DNA of 64,000 nt from an uncultured Paracoccaceae bacterium (GCA_934500835.1 CAKSTR010000010.1:1-64000); one strand, 5' to 3'; positions 25,126-39,079 are shown, counted from the stretch's first letter. Notes: generated by a model from the letters alone, not told the origin. Program-made: numbers and translations.

Positions 25126-25736
25126 TCAGAAGTATTCTAAGCGCTCTCGCCCTCTGGATCATCGCCTCGGCCGCGCTGGCGCGGGATCTGCCGGCGGTCT
25201 TCGACGTGACCGGCGTCGCCAGTGATGACGTGCTGAACATCCGGGCCGCACCTTCGGCCACGGCAGATATCCTTCGCTCGATCCCGCCGGATGCAAAGGG
25301 GGTAGAGGTTCTCGCCCTGTCCCAGGACGGCAAATGGGGCATGGTCTCGACCGGAGAGGGCAACGGCTGGGTCGCCATGCGCTATCTGACGGCCCAGCCC
25401 GCGCCCGGACCCGACACCCTGCCCCGGCCGATGACCTGTATGGGCACCGAGCCGTTCTGGGCGCTGGAACATGGTCGCGGGCTTGATCTGTTCAGGGTCC
25501 CGGGCGAACCCGACCAGCCTCTTGTCCTCCAGTCCGAGTTTGCCGCCCCCGAGGGGTATTTCGCCCTGTCCGGCGGTTCGGGACAGACGGATACGCAATA
25601 TGCGCTGACCATCACCCGGCAGTTCTGCAGCGACGGCATGTCAGACCGGCAGTTCGGCTTCGACGCCCGGCTGTTCATCTCGTCCCCGGCTGGAAACCGG
25701 CTTCTTCACGGCTGCTGCACGCTGGACCAGCGCTAG
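25122..25736 (+). CDS. Secreted SH3-domain protein with COG3650-like C-terminus
   Basis: A 204-residue protein with a signal peptide (residues 1-20, ending ALA-Arg). A bacterial SH3 domain follows (about 28-90; LNIRAAPSATADILRSIP). The Cys-containing second domain beginning MTCMGTEPFWALE resembles COG3650-type periplasmic proteins, with a Cys pair near the C-terminus. Probably periplasmic and possibly cell-wall associated. Translationally coupled to the permease. Ends in a four-base convergent overlap with alkB. Confidence 0.75.
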   Translation: MIRSILSALALWIIASAALARDLPAVFDVTGVASDDVLNIRAAPSATADILRSIPPDAKGVEVLALSQDGKWGMVSTGEGNGWVAMRYLTAQPAPGPDTLPRPMTCMGTEPFWALEHGRGLDLFRVPGEPDQPLVLQSEFAAPEGYFALSGGSGQTDTQYALTITRQFCSDGMSDRQFGFDARLFISSPAGNRLLHGCCTLDQR

Positions 25737-26335
25737 GCCACCACCCGGCAGGTCAGGTTGATCCGCCCGCCCTGCGGCAGAAGGGCAGAGCTGCCGGGGA
25801 TCACCCGATCCACCCCGTGCCAGGCCAGCCGGGCCACCCCGCCCATCACCAGCACATCGCCCGACCGCAGGCGGAAGCTTTCGGTGCCTTCGCTGCGATC
25901 CGTGCCGCCGATACGGAACACCGCCTCGTCTCCCAGGCTGATCGACAGGACGGGAAACGAGAAATCCCCTTCGTCCTTGTCCTGATGGAGCCCCATCCGC
26001 GACCCGGCTCCGTAGTAGTTGACCAGACAGCAGTCCGGGTCACGCGTCAGCCCGGTCAGCTGCCGCCAGATCGCCAGAACGGCCGGCGGCACCGGCGGCC
26101 AGGCCACGCCGGACGGGTGCAGCGGCTCATAGCGGTAGCCCTTGCGGTCCGTCACCCAGCCTAGGCGCCCCGCCGCCGTCATCCGCACCGACATCCGCCG
26201 CCCGCCCGGCGTCACGGGCTGGACGAAAGGCGCAGCCCGGGCCACGCCGCGCAGGTCTTCGACCAGGGCCTCTTGTGCTGCCCGATCCAGGAATCCGGGC
26301 CACAGCAGAAGCCCCCGTATCCGAACCGCCTGCAT
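25733..26335 (-). CDS. alkB: Alpha-ketoglutarate-dependent DNA repair dioxygenase
   Basis: A 200-residue AlkB. The iron ligands are His117 and Asp119 (GLHQDKDE) and His173 (AWHGVDRV); the 2-oxoglutarate-binding Arg pair is Arg191 and Arg197 near the C-terminus, and the NYY motif lies at 106-108. It removes alkyl groups from 1-methyladenine and 3-methylcytosine. Stand-alone gene, divergent from dnaK. Confidence 0.93.
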   Translation of the reverse strand: MQAVRIRGLLLWPGFLDRAAQEALVEDLRGVARAAPFVQPVTPGGRRMSVRMTAAGRLGWVTDRKGYRYEPLHPSGVAWPPVPPAVLAIWRQLTGLTRDPDCCLVNYYGAGSRMGLHQDKDEGDFSFPVLSISLGDEAVFRIGGTDRSEGTESFRLRSGDVLVMGGVARLAWHGVDRVIPGSSALLPQGGRINLTCRVVA

Positions 26336-26388
26336 GGCACGCCTCCCACTCTGTCAAAAATTCGCAACAGACTCCGTGACGCAGCCGT

Positions 26389-26419
26389 TGCAGGCGCAAT
26401 TGCACCTGCCTATATACGC
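26389..26419 (+). promoter_or_regulatory. RpoH-type promoter of dnaK
   Basis: The -10 CCTATATACG (26410-26419) fits the alphaproteobacterial heat-shock pattern CYTATNTNNG at every defined position. TTGCAG (26389-26394) lies 15 bases upstream as a partial -35. It stands about 110 bases before the dnaK start. I see no CIRCE-type inverted repeat in the leader. Confidence 0.6.
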
Positions 26420-26526
26420 CAAGTCCTGCCAAGGGGTCGCCCCCTGCGGCATCCATACCCGGCCGGGGGTGCCGAAGGCTACTGGGCCCCAGACCGGCAG
26501 ATCGCCTTATAGAAAGGGATATACAC

Positions 26527-28434
<1,908 letters not shown>

Positions 28435-28441
28435 GCCGCCT

Positions 28442-28489
28442 GAACCGGAACAGGGGGCGGTCTGGCAACGGACCGCCCCTCTGCGGTTC
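28442..28489 (+). promoter_or_regulatory. Bipartite hairpin between dnaK and dnaJ
   Basis: Inner stem GGGGGCGGTC (28453-28462) pairs with GACCGCCCCT (28471-28480, one G-T pair at its base) around an eight-base loop. An outer stem GAACCG (28442-28447) pairs with CGGTTC (28484-28489). There is no T-tract, so it is not a standard terminator. It may stabilise the dnaK end of the transcript or lower dnaJ readthrough. Confidence 0.5.
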
Positions 28490-28506
28490 CATCAAGGGGT
28501 TTTGCC

Positions 28507-29652
28507 GTGGCAAAGCGCGACTACTATGAAATTCTCGGGGCCTCGAAGGGCGCTTCGGCGGATGAGCTGAAGAAAGCCTATCGCCAGAAGGCGAAAGAGC
28601 TGCATCCCGACCGCAACACCGACAATCCGCAGGCCGAGGCCCAGTTCAAGGAAGTGAACGAGGCCTATGAGGTCCTGAAGGATGAGCAGAAGAAAGCGGC
28701 CTATGACCGCTTTGGCCATGCCGCCTTTGAAAACGGCATGGGCGGCGGCGGCCAGCGCGGCGGCTTCCAGCAGCAGGGCGATTTCGCCAGCGCGTTCTCG
28801 GATGTGTTCGAGGATCTCTTCGGCGACTTCATGGGCCGGGGCGGCGGCGGGGCGCGGCAAAGGGCGCAGCGCGGCTCGGACCTGCGCTACAATCTGCGCG
28901 TGACGCTGGAAGAGGCCTTCCAGGGCGTCCAGAAGACGATCAATGTGCCCGCCAGCATGACCTGCGACACCTGCCGCGGCACCGGCGCCGAAGGCGGGGC
29001 CGAACCCGTGACCTGCCCGACCTGCTCGGGCATGGGCAAGGTGCGGGCACAGCAGGGCTTCTTCACGGTGGAACGCACCTGCCCGAATTGCAACGGCACG
29101 GGTCAGATCATCAAGAACCCCTGCAAGACCTGCCATGGCGCCGGCCGTGTGGAAAAGGAACGCCAGCTTTCCGTCAACATCCCCGCCGGGGTGGAGACCG
29201 GAACCCGCATCCGTCTTGCCGGCGAGGGCGAGGCCGGTCTGCGCGGCGGGCCGCAGGGCGACCTTTACATCTTCATCGAGGTGAAGGACCACGCGATCTT
29301 CCAGCGCGACGGCGTGCACCTGTTCTGCCGCGTGCCGATCTCGATGCCGAATGCCGCCCTTGGCGGTGAGGTCGAGGTCCCGGTGATCGACGGCGGCCGC
29401 GCCCGGGTGAAGGTGCCGGCAGGCGCCCAGACCGGCAAGCAGATGCGCCTGCGCGGCAAGGGGATGCCCGCGCTGCGCGGGGCCGGCACCGGCGATATGG
29501 TGATCGAACTGGCGGTGGAAACCCCGGTCAACCTGACCGCGCGGCAAAAGGAACTGCTGCACGAGTTCGAGAAGCTGTCGGAAGAGAACAATCCCGAAGG
29601 GTCCTCGTTCTTTTCCAAGGTAAAGAACTTTTGGGACGGCATGAAGGGCTGA
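28507..29652 (+). CDS. dnaJ: Co-chaperone DnaJ
   Basis: A 381-residue type I J-protein. The J domain carries HPD at residues 33-35, followed by a Gly-rich region (about 77-120), four CxxCxGxG zinc repeats ([32 protein letters not shown]) and the C-terminal peptide-binding domain. It stimulates the DnaK ATPase. The start is GTG at 28507, 72 bases after dnaK. Confidence 0.97.
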   Translation: MAKRDYYEILGASKGASADELKKAYRQKAKELHPDRNTDNPQAEAQFKEVNEAYEVLKDEQKKAAYDRFGHAAFENGMGGGGQRGGFQQQGDFASAFSDVFEDLFGDFMGRGGGGARQRAQRGSDLRYNLRVTLEEAFQGVQKTINVPASMTCDTCRGTGAEGGAEPVTCPTCSGMGKVRAQQGFFTVERTCPNCNGTGQIIKNPCKTCHGAGRVEKERQLSVNIPAGVETGTRIRLAGEGEAGLRGGPQGDLYIFIEVKDHAIFQRDGVHLFCRVPISMPNAALGGEVEVPVIDGGRARVKVPAGAQTGKQMRLRGKGMPALRGAGTGDMVIELAVETPVNLTARQKELLHEFEKLSEENNPEGSSFFSKVKNFWDGMKG

Positions 29653-29697
29653 CGCCTTTAACCAATCGTTCACCGATCCCATGCCAGTCTGCCCGGC

Positions 29698-30462
29698 ATG
29701 GCAAAGGGCTTTTCAGACGGCACGCTCCCGCTCTTCATCCCCGATGGGGATGAAGACGAAGCCGCGCCCGTCGCCCTGCCCGGCAAACTGCCCAGCTATA
29801 TCTCGGACCACCGCAAACGCCTGCGCAGCCGGTTCATGGCGGGCGGCGCGGCCGCGATGCCGGACTATGAACTGCTGGAGCTGGTGCTGTTCCGCGCCAT
29901 CCCGCGTCAGGATGTGAAGCCGCTGGCCCGGCAGCTGCTGGACACATTCGGCGACTTCAACCGCGTCGTGACTGCTGTCCCTGCCCGGCTGATGATGATC
30001 AAGGGCGTCGGTGATGCTGTGGTGCAAGAGCTGAAGATCGTCGAAGCCACGGCGCAGCGGATGATGCGGGCAAGGGTGATCAACCGGCCGATCCTGTCCA
30101 GTTGGGACGCGCTTCTCGATTATTGCCACACCGTCATGGCCCACCGCGAGACCGAGCAGTTCCGCATCCTGTTTCTTGACCGCAAGAACGTGCTGATCGC
30201 CGATGAGGAACAGGCCCACGGCACCGTTGACCATGTTCCGGTCTATCCGCGCGAAGTGGTGAAGCGCGCGCTTGAACTGAATGCCAGCGCATTGATTCTG
30301 GTGCACAATCACCCCTCGGGCGATCCTACCCCGTCCGAGGCCGACATTTCGATGACCTGCCAGGTGCAGGGGGCTGCGCAGGCGCTGGGCATCGTGCTGC
30401 ACGACCACCTGATCATCGGCAAGTCGCGTGAGCTCAGCTTCAAGTCGCAGGGCTATCTCTAG
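29698..30462 (+). CDS. radC: RadC/JAB-domain protein
   Basis: A 254-residue RadC. An N-terminal helix-hairpin-helix region (about 40-120, IKGVGDAVVQEL) is followed by a JAMM metalloprotease-like domain with His203, His205 and Asp216 in HNHPSGDPTPSEAD. It was once thought to act in DNA repair; the molecular role is unresolved. It ends 14 bases from the convergent gene stop. Confidence 0.9.
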   Translation: MAKGFSDGTLPLFIPDGDEDEAAPVALPGKLPSYISDHRKRLRSRFMAGGAAAMPDYELLELVLFRAIPRQDVKPLARQLLDTFGDFNRVVTAVPARLMMIKGVGDAVVQELKIVEATAQRMMRARVINRPILSSWDALLDYCHTVMAHRETEQFRILFLDRKNVLIADEEQAHGTVDHVPVYPREVVKRALELNASALILVHNHPSGDPTPSEADISMTCQVQGAAQALGIVLHDHLIIGKSRELSFKSQGYL

Positions 30463-30475
30463 GCGACGGGACCGT

Positions 30476-32005
30476 CTAAAGCGGCGCCTCGGTCGCCCTG
30501 CCGCGTGGCGTGAAGTCCGGCACCAGCCACAGTTCCACCCGCCGGTTCAGGTGACGGCCGGCGGCCGTTTCGTCGCAGGCCATTGGCAGCGCCTCGCCGA
30601 AGCCTTCGATGGTCGGCAGTTGATCCTCCTTCAGATCCGGTGCCACCGCCCGCAACTCGTCCACCACCCGCGCGGCGCGTTCCAGCGACAGGGCCAGATT
30701 GGCCTCGGCCGCGCCTGATCCGTCCGAAAAGCCGGCCAGCACCAGCGCCTCGCCCGCGAACCCGCCAGAGGCGATCAGCCGGGCCAGTTCGGCGACATTC
30801 TCCTGACTCGACGGCGTCAGCCGGGTAGAGCCATCCTCGAACCGGAAGGTCAGCGAAAACCGGTCGGCGCCGTCCATCACCCCGACCAGCCGCTTCAGAT
30901 CCGCCAGCGTCACATCATCGCCCGCGCCCTGGATCGCATTGATCAGCCGCAAGCCATCCTGCGTCATCGGCGACCGCTCGGTCGACCGGTCGATGAAGCC
31001 GGCGCGGGCCACCACACTCTCGGCTGCGGGGCTGGCCAGAAAGTCCAGAAACTCGCGCGCCATCAAGGGCAGGCGGCGCTTCGGCGTCAGGAAGAACAGC
31101 GGCAGGGCCAGCGGATAGTCCTCGGCCTTCACGGCCATCGGGCCCGGCAGCAGCGGAAACCCGCAACTGTCGGTCAGCGGCAGCCGGCGCGCGGCGCCAA
31201 TCTCGGCCCGGCCGGTGATCGCAAGCGCCCAAGGATCCTTTGCCACGGCTTCAGCAAGCTCTGCCATGTCATCATGCAGCACCTGCGCCTTGATCGGCAG
31301 GCCCAGACGCGTATCCAGCGCCTGTCCCAGATCAGTCCCCGGTCCAAGAGCGTGCAGCACCAAAGGCATGTCCGGCCCGCCAAGTTCGGCCCAGTTCGTG
31401 GCCTGCCCCGACAGGGCCGCGGCCAGTTCGACGGTCGAAACTTCGGGCGTGGGATTGTCGGGCGCCATGATCGGCACCAAGGCGTCCAGCGCCACAGCGC
31501 GCGCCCCCGACGGCGCAACTGCCAGCGCGCTCAGCTGCAACTCGGCGCTGCCGGCGGCCAGGGCCGAGCTGGCCTCATCCGGCGCCAGCGGGGAAAAGCT
31601 GATCTCGGCCAGATCCTTGCGGGTTTCGGGGTCCAGAATGCGGGCGGCATATCCCGGGCCCTCGGCTTCCTCGTAGATCAGCCCCCGCGCCTCGGCAAAG
31701 GCGCGGACCAGCCCGGGCAACAGCCGCGCGCCCGCATCCGGCGCGCCGGTGATACGGATCGTCGCCTTGGGGGCGGTCAGATCGGGGCAGGCCGGGCCTT
31801 CGCAGATCACCCCCTGAGCATCGACCGTCAGGGCGCCATAGGCGGTGTCGATCCGGTAGAATTCGCCGTCAAAGCCCAGAAGAGTGCCGCTGAGAACGAT
31901 CTTGCCCTCACGGGCCACAAGCGCCACGTCCTGCGCGGCGGCAGGCCCGGAAGCCTGAAACAGAAGCGCGGCGAAAACCGCCGCGCGCCCGAATTTCCAT
32001 CGCAT
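30476..32005 (-). CDS. Periplasmic substrate-binding (PstS-like) / OmpA fusion
   Basis: A 509-residue secreted protein. A signal peptide ends AAAQ at about residue 25. A short beta domain and a phosphate-binding-protein-like region follow (about 80-360). The C-terminal OmpA-like domain (about 385-500; LVLAGFSDGSG and NRRVELWLVP) should bind peptidoglycan. Such fusions are known in Rhodobacteraceae and are annotated as PstS/OmpA family. The ligand is unknown. Upstream lies another envelope protein on the same strand. Confidence 0.8.
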   Translation of the reverse strand: MRWKFGRAAVFAALLFQASGPAAAQDVALVAREGKIVLSGTLLGFDGEFYRIDTAYGALTVDAQGVICEGPACPDLTAPKATIRITGAPDAGARLLPGLVRAFAEARGLIYEEAEGPGYAARILDPETRKDLAEISFSPLAPDEASSALAAGSAELQLSALAVAPSGARAVALDALVPIMAPDNPTPEVSTVELAAALSGQATNWAELGGPDMPLVLHALGPGTDLGQALDTRLGLPIKAQVLHDDMAELAEAVAKDPWALAITGRAEIGAARRLPLTDSCGFPLLPGPMAVKAEDYPLALPLFFLTPKRRLPLMAREFLDFLASPAAESVVARAGFIDRSTERSPMTQDGLRLINAIQGAGDDVTLADLKRLVGVMDGADRFSLTFRFEDGSTRLTPSSQENVAELARLIASGGFAGEALVLAGFSDGSGAAEANLALSLERAARVVDELRAVAPDLKEDQLPTIEGFGEALPMACDETAAGRHLNRRVELWLVPDFTPRGRATEAPL

Positions 32006-32022
32006 GAATGCCCGCCCGAACC

Positions 32023-33192
32023 CTAATTCACGGCGGCGAGTGTCACGTCCTGACCGGGATTTTTCAACACCAGAATGTCGCCCAGGGCATCACATTCCGG
32101 CATGGCCAATGTCAGTTCGGTGCTGGTGACAGCGCCCGCCTTCGACTCCAGCACCTCGCCCAGCAGTTCCCGGCCGCAGGTGGCCTCGGTCACTGCGGAT
32201 TCGATTACCACATCCGCCTTGACCGCGGCCGGATAGGTGTAGACCTGTGCCAGCATCGGCAGGTCCAGACCGGGATCGCCAAGCGAGATCAGGAAGCCGC
32301 CATTGGGCGAAACCGGCGCGTCGGCCCAGACATCGCCGGGCTGACCGTAATCGGCGCCATTCTCGAAGGCGTGCAGCTGGAAAGCATCATCCGCCATCCA
32401 TTGCACCGCGAAACGGTGGATGCCGGCCACGTCCGGCATGCTGATCGTATCGCGAAGCATCTCGGCATCCGGGAACAGCACCGAGACGTCTCCTGCGCTT
32501 TGCAGGGCGGGCACATCCAGCACAAGCGTGCCCTGAGGCGAGAGTTTTTCGGCCAAAGCCAGACCGGCATGGCGCAGCACCACCCGCTCGCCCGCGCGGC
32601 AGGGGGCGGTGATGCTGACGGTGATCACCGCTTGCGGACCGGCCGTCAGGCTGATCGCCGGAGTGCAGGATTCTGGCGCCGCCAGTTCGGCGGTGTTGTC
32701 CGACAGGGGCGCAGTCTTGGGCTGCGGCTGCGCAAGGACGGGGTCCAGCGCCGCAGGCGCGGGTGAAAGCGGCTCTGCAACGGTCGAGGCGCTGTCCGGC
32801 AGGGCGGCAGGCGTCACCTCGGGGATCGGCGCGGCTACCTCGGGTTCGGCCGCGGTCATCGCCTTCGGCGCGGCCGCAGTCCCTGTCGGCGCATCAGCCG
32901 GGGTTGACGGCGTGGCGGTCGCGGCGGGGGCAGGTTCGGCGGGGGCCGTTGTCGCGGTCAGCGCGGCTGCCAGCGGCAGGGCTGTATCCGCAGCCCGAGG
33001 GGTCGCTGCGGTCTCGACGGCCGGCGCGGCCGCTGCCGCATCAGGCCCGGCCGAGACCTTTTCGATCGCGTCCGGCACCTTCTCCTGCGCGGCCATTTTC
33101 TCGGCATTCATGTTCTGGACCAGATGGCCGGCAGCCAGTGCCACCAGAATCACCGCCCCGCCCCGGATCAAAGATTTCCTGCGCTTGTCCAA
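32023..33192 (-). CDS. Membrane-anchored Ala/Pro-rich protein of unknown function
   Basis: A 389-residue protein with a basic start (MDKRRKSLIRGG), one hydrophobic anchor at about residues 11-23, then a low-complexity Ala/Pro/Thr linker to about residue 170. A C-terminal domain of about 215 residues holds four Cys and a beta-rich pattern. It is probably anchored in the inner membrane with the Cys domain in the periplasm. Some rhodobacterial homologues carry the name translocase because of the nearby secA, but no motif supports that. Function unknown. Confidence 0.7.
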   Translation of the reverse strand: MDKRRKSLIRGGAVILVALAAGHLVQNMNAEKMAAQEKVPDAIEKVSAGPDAAAAAPAVETAATPRAADTALPLAAALTATTAPAEPAPAATATPSTPADAPTGTAAAPKAMTAAEPEVAAPIPEVTPAALPDSASTVAEPLSPAPAALDPVLAQPQPKTAPLSDNTAELAAPESCTPAISLTAGPQAVITVSITAPCRAGERVVLRHAGLALAEKLSPQGTLVLDVPALQSAGDVSVLFPDAEMLRDTISMPDVAGIHRFAVQWMADDAFQLHAFENGADYGQPGDVWADAPVSPNGGFLISLGDPGLDLPMLAQVYTYPAAVKADVVIESAVTEATCGRELLGEVLESKAGAVTSTELTLAMPECDALGDILVLKNPGQDVTLAAVN

Positions 33193-33358
33193 TTTCGCCC
33201 CCGTATGAGGAATTCATCGGGGGCATCATTGCGGGGAAAGCGGGCAATCGCGTGGCCTTACTGGGGAATGTTTCCAGCACGTCACCAGCCCAAGGCGCAA
33301 TCCACCCGGGGAATATGGCGCAATAGCGGCAGTGAGGCGGGTTTGACCCCTGTTACGG

Positions 33359-33385
33359 CGCCAGAGGCGGCAATGGCCTCTGGCG
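33359..33385 (-). terminator. Strong hairpin after secA
   Basis: A perfect ten-base stem, CGCCAGAGGC (33359-33368) with GCCTCTGGCG (33376-33385), and a seven-base loop, 18 bases past the secA stop. No T-tract follows on the secA strand, so it may be a mRNA-end stabiliser or a Rho-assisted terminator. Confidence 0.4.
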
Positions 33386-33402
33386 GATCACGGGGGCCGG
33401 AC

Positions 33403-36165
<2,763 letters not shown>

Positions 36166-36342
36166 TTCTCGTGATCACGAGGACTTGGCCTTGCCCGGCC
36201 CCGATGCCTTCCCTAGAAGGACCTTGAAGACCGGCCGGCCCAGCCGTTCACGACTGTCTTTCCGCGACTGACGCGATGTAAGGGGCTGGTATCGGATAGT
36301 CAACGTTGCCCGAGCGGGCGGCAACATCAGGAGTAGGTGAAG

Positions 36343-37185
36343 ATGGCGAAAATGACAGGGTTCTGGGCCGGTCTGGCGCTGGCAACCGCGCTGACGGCTC
36401 CGGCACTGGCCGAGGGCGAGAACGCCGCGACCGTGATCGCCACGGTGAACGGAACCGAGATCACCCTGGGCCAGATGATCGCCCTGCGTGAAAACCTGCC
36501 GCCGCAATACCTGTCGCTGCCCGATGACGTGCTGTTCAACGGCATTCTTGAACAACTGGTGCAGCAGGAAGTGCTGTCGCAGGCGCATGCCACCCTTTCC
36601 ACCCGCGACGAGGCGAATGTGACGAACGAGCGTCGCAGCTATCTGTCGGGCGTGGTGATCCAGGGTGTCGTGACCGGCGCCGTCACGGATGAGGCGCTGC
36701 AGAAGGCCTATGACGACCGCTTCAAGGACGCCAAACCGCAGACCGAATACAACGCCGCCCATATCCTTGTGGACAGCGAAGAGAAGGCGAAAGAGCTGAA
36801 GGCCCAGCTGGACGGCGGTGCCGATTTCGCCGAACTGGCCAAGGCGAATTCCACCGACACCGGCTCTGGCGCGCAAGGCGGCGATCTGGGCTGGTTCGGC
36901 CTGGGCATGATGGTCAAGCCCTTCGAGGATGCCGTTGTCGGCGCCACCGTCGGCAAGGTGACGGACCCGGTGAAATCTGACTTCGGCTGGCATCTGGTGC
37001 TGGTCAAGGAAAGCCGCATCGCCGCCCAGCCCACACTGGATGACCTGCGTGAAGAACTGGCGGCCGAGATCGAAAACAACGCCGTCGAGACGAAGATCAA
37101 CGAGCTGACCACCGCCGCCAAGATCGAGAAACCGGGCGAGAAGATCGACCCGACCCTGCTGAAGAAGTCCGAACTGATCGACTGA
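36343..37185 (+). CDS. Periplasmic parvulin-type peptidyl-prolyl isomerase
   Basis: A 280-residue secreted PPIase. A signal peptide (cut after ALA near residue 24) precedes a SurA/PrsA-like N-terminal helical region and a rotamase (PpiC) domain at about 125-225 (AAHILVDSEEKAKEL, GGDLGWFG). A charged helical tail ends the protein. It assists folding of exported proteins. The ATG at 36343 has AGGAG nine bases ahead; a GTG six bases earlier is too close. The secA gene diverges from it. Confidence 0.9.
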   Translation: MAKMTGFWAGLALATALTAPALAEGENAATVIATVNGTEITLGQMIALRENLPPQYLSLPDDVLFNGILEQLVQQEVLSQAHATLSTRDEANVTNERRSYLSGVVIQGVVTGAVTDEALQKAYDDRFKDAKPQTEYNAAHILVDSEEKAKELKAQLDGGADFAELAKANSTDTGSGAQGGDLGWFGLGMMVKPFEDAVVGATVGKVTDPVKSDFGWHLVLVKESRIAAQPTLDDLREELAAEIENNAVETKINELTTAAKIEKPGEKIDPTLLKKSELID

Positions 37186-37209
37186 TCCTGCTGATTGGGG
37201 GGTGCCACA

Positions 37210-38601
37210 ATGGCCAAGACCGACTGGAAAGCCGAAGCCAAAGCCTTGAAGAAGAAGGTCAGGAAGCTGCGCGACGACTTCGCCGCTGCTGCCGGCCCCG
37301 TGGCCGATGCCGTCTCGGGGGCGGTCGCCAGCGCGGTCACCGATGTGGTGGAAGCGGCGAAGAAGGCGGTCAAGCCGGTCTCTCCTCTGGCCCCTGCGGC
37401 CTTCCCGCAGCTGCCGGTCATCGCCGGGGCGGAATTCGCCGCCACCGGCGCCGGTATCAAATACCAGAACCGCAAGGACGTGATGCTGGTGCGGCTTGCG
37501 CCCGGCACCTCTGTCGCCGGGGCCTTCACCCGGTCCTCCACCCGCTCGGGCTGCGTGCGCGATTGCCAGACCAAACTGGCAACCAAAGTGCCCGCGGGGG
37601 CCGGCGCGGCCATCGTGGTGAACTCGGGCAACTCCAACGCCTTCACCGGCACGGCCGGCGATGCGGCGGTGACAGCCGTCACCGACGGCGTGGCGGCGGC
37701 GCTGGAGATCCCGGCCAGCCGGGTGTTCTCCTCATCCACCGGCGTCATCGGCGAACTGCTGCCGCACGGCAAGATCACCGCCGTCATCCCCAGCCTGACC
37801 GCCGAACTCTCCGAAGCCGGCATCCAAATGGCGGCCGAGGCGATCATGACCACCGACACCTTCCCCAAAGGCGCGGCAGCCACCGTGCAGGGCGAAGGCG
37901 GACCGATCCATATCGCCGGCATCGCCAAAGGGTCGGGCATGATCGCCCCGGATATGGCAACGATGCTGGTCTATATCTTCACCGATGCAAAGATCGCCCC
38001 GGCGGCCTTGCAGAAGATGGTGGATCGCAATGTGGGGGCAACCTTCAATTCGATCACCGTCGACAGCGACACCTCGACCTCGGACACGCTTCTGGTTGCC
38101 GCCACCGGCCAAAGTGCCGCCGCCGAGGTGAAAGGCCCCGCCGCCAAGGCCTTCGAGACTGCGCTGGCCGGCGTCATGCGCGACCTTGCCCTGCAGGTGG
38201 TGCGTGACGGCGAAGGCGCAACCAAGCTGGTCGAGGTCCGCGTCACTGGTGCCGCGAGCGATGACGACGCCGCCAGGGTCGCCTTCGCCATCGCCAACTC
38301 GCCCCTGGTCAAAACCGCCGTCGCCGGCGAGGACCCGAACTGGGGTCGCATCGTCATGGCCGTTGGCAAATCCGGCGCCAACGCAGACCGCGACCGCCTG
38401 ACGATCCGCTTCGGCGATATCCTGGTGGCCGAGAAGGGCTGGAAATCGCCCCGCTACACTGAAGAGGCGGGCGCGGATTACATGAAGCGGCAAGAGCTGG
38501 TCATCGCGGTCGACCTTGGCCTTGGCCGTGCCAGACGCACCGTCTGGACCTGCGACCTGACCAACCGCTACATCGAGATCAACGCCGACTACCGCAGTTG
38601 A
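37210..38601 (+). CDS. argJ: Bifunctional ornithine acetyltransferase / N-acetylglutamate synthase
   Basis: A 463-residue ArgJ. The self-cleavage site is Ala250-Thr251 in MIAPDMATML, which yields alpha and beta chains with Thr251 as nucleophile. It recycles the acetyl group in arginine synthesis. The core begins near residue 57 (VSPLAP). The first 56 residues are an extra Lys-rich then Ala/Val-rich helical segment not found in standard ArgJ. The ATG at 37210 is 24 bases after the parvulin stop. A later start skipping the extension has no ATG, so the extension appears translated. Confidence 0.94.
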   Translation: MAKTDWKAEAKALKKKVRKLRDDFAAAAGPVADAVSGAVASAVTDVVEAAKKAVKPVSPLAPAAFPQLPVIAGAEFAATGAGIKYQNRKDVMLVRLAPGTSVAGAFTRSSTRSGCVRDCQTKLATKVPAGAGAAIVVNSGNSNAFTGTAGDAAVTAVTDGVAAALEIPASRVFSSSTGVIGELLPHGKITAVIPSLTAELSEAGIQMAAEAIMTTDTFPKGAAATVQGEGGPIHIAGIAKGSGMIAPDMATMLVYIFTDAKIAPAALQKMVDRNVGATFNSITVDSDTSTSDTLLVAATGQSAAAEVKGPAAKAFETALAGVMRDLALQVVRDGEGATKLVEVRVTGAASDDDAARVAFAIANSPLVKTAVAGEDPNWGRIVMAVGKSGANADRDRLTIRFGDILVAEKGWKSPRYTEEAGADYMKRQELVIAVDLGLGRARRTVWTCDLTNRYIEINADYRS

Positions 38602-38611
38602 TTTCATCTTG

Positions 38612-38655
38612 GCCCAAATATCCCACGGGGGTCCGGGGGTGTGAAACCCCCGGCG
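38612..38655 (+). repeat. Palindromic intergenic element of rhodobacterial type
   Basis: The segment TTGGCCCAAATATCCCAC is followed by a hairpin, CCGGGGGT (38633-38640) pairing with ACCCCCGG (38646-38653). From general knowledge, this combination of an AAATATCCC box with a G/C palindrome recurs between genes in Rhodobacterales genomes. I see only one clear copy in this window. It may also act as the argJ terminator. Confidence 0.45.
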
Positions 38656-38680
38656 CCCGTTGCCGCGCGGAACACCCCCA

Positions 38681-39079
38681 ATGAAGATTCTCCTCGTCTC
38701 TGCCGTCGCCCTGATCGACACCGATGGCCGTGTGCTTCTGGCGCAGCGCCCCGAAGGCAAATCGCTTGCCGGGTTGTGGGAGTTTCCCGGCGGCAAGGTC
38801 GAACCCGGCGAGACGCCGGAGGCCTGCCTGATCCGCGAACTGCATGAGGAACTGGGCATCGACACCTGGAAAAGCTGCCTTGCGCCGCTGACCTTCGCCA
38901 GCCACAGCTACGATGATTTCCACCTGCTGATGCCGCTTTTCGCCTGCCGCCGCTGGGACGGCATCCCGGTTGCGCGCGAAGGCCAGACCCTGGCCTGGGT
39001 GGCCCGGGATCGCCTGCGCGACTACCCGATGCCGCCCGCAGACCTGCCCCTGATCCCGATTCTGCGCGACTGGCTCTGA
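38681..39079 (+). CDS. mutT: 8-oxo-dGTP diphosphatase MutT
   Basis: A 132-residue Nudix hydrolase. The Nudix box spans residues 37-59 (GGKVEPGETP ... RELHEELGI) with all metal-binding Glu residues. It hydrolyses oxidised dGTP to prevent transversions. The ATG at 38681 fits the family N-terminus (MKILLVSAVALI). It often accompanies argJ in alphaproteobacteria; here the palindromic element separates them. Confidence 0.92.
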   Translation: MKILLVSAVALIDTDGRVLLAQRPEGKSLAGLWEFPGGKVEPGETPEACLIRELHEELGIDTWKSCLAPLTFASHSYDDFHLLMPLFACRRWDGIPVAREGQTLAWVARDRLRDYPMPPADLPLIPILRDWL

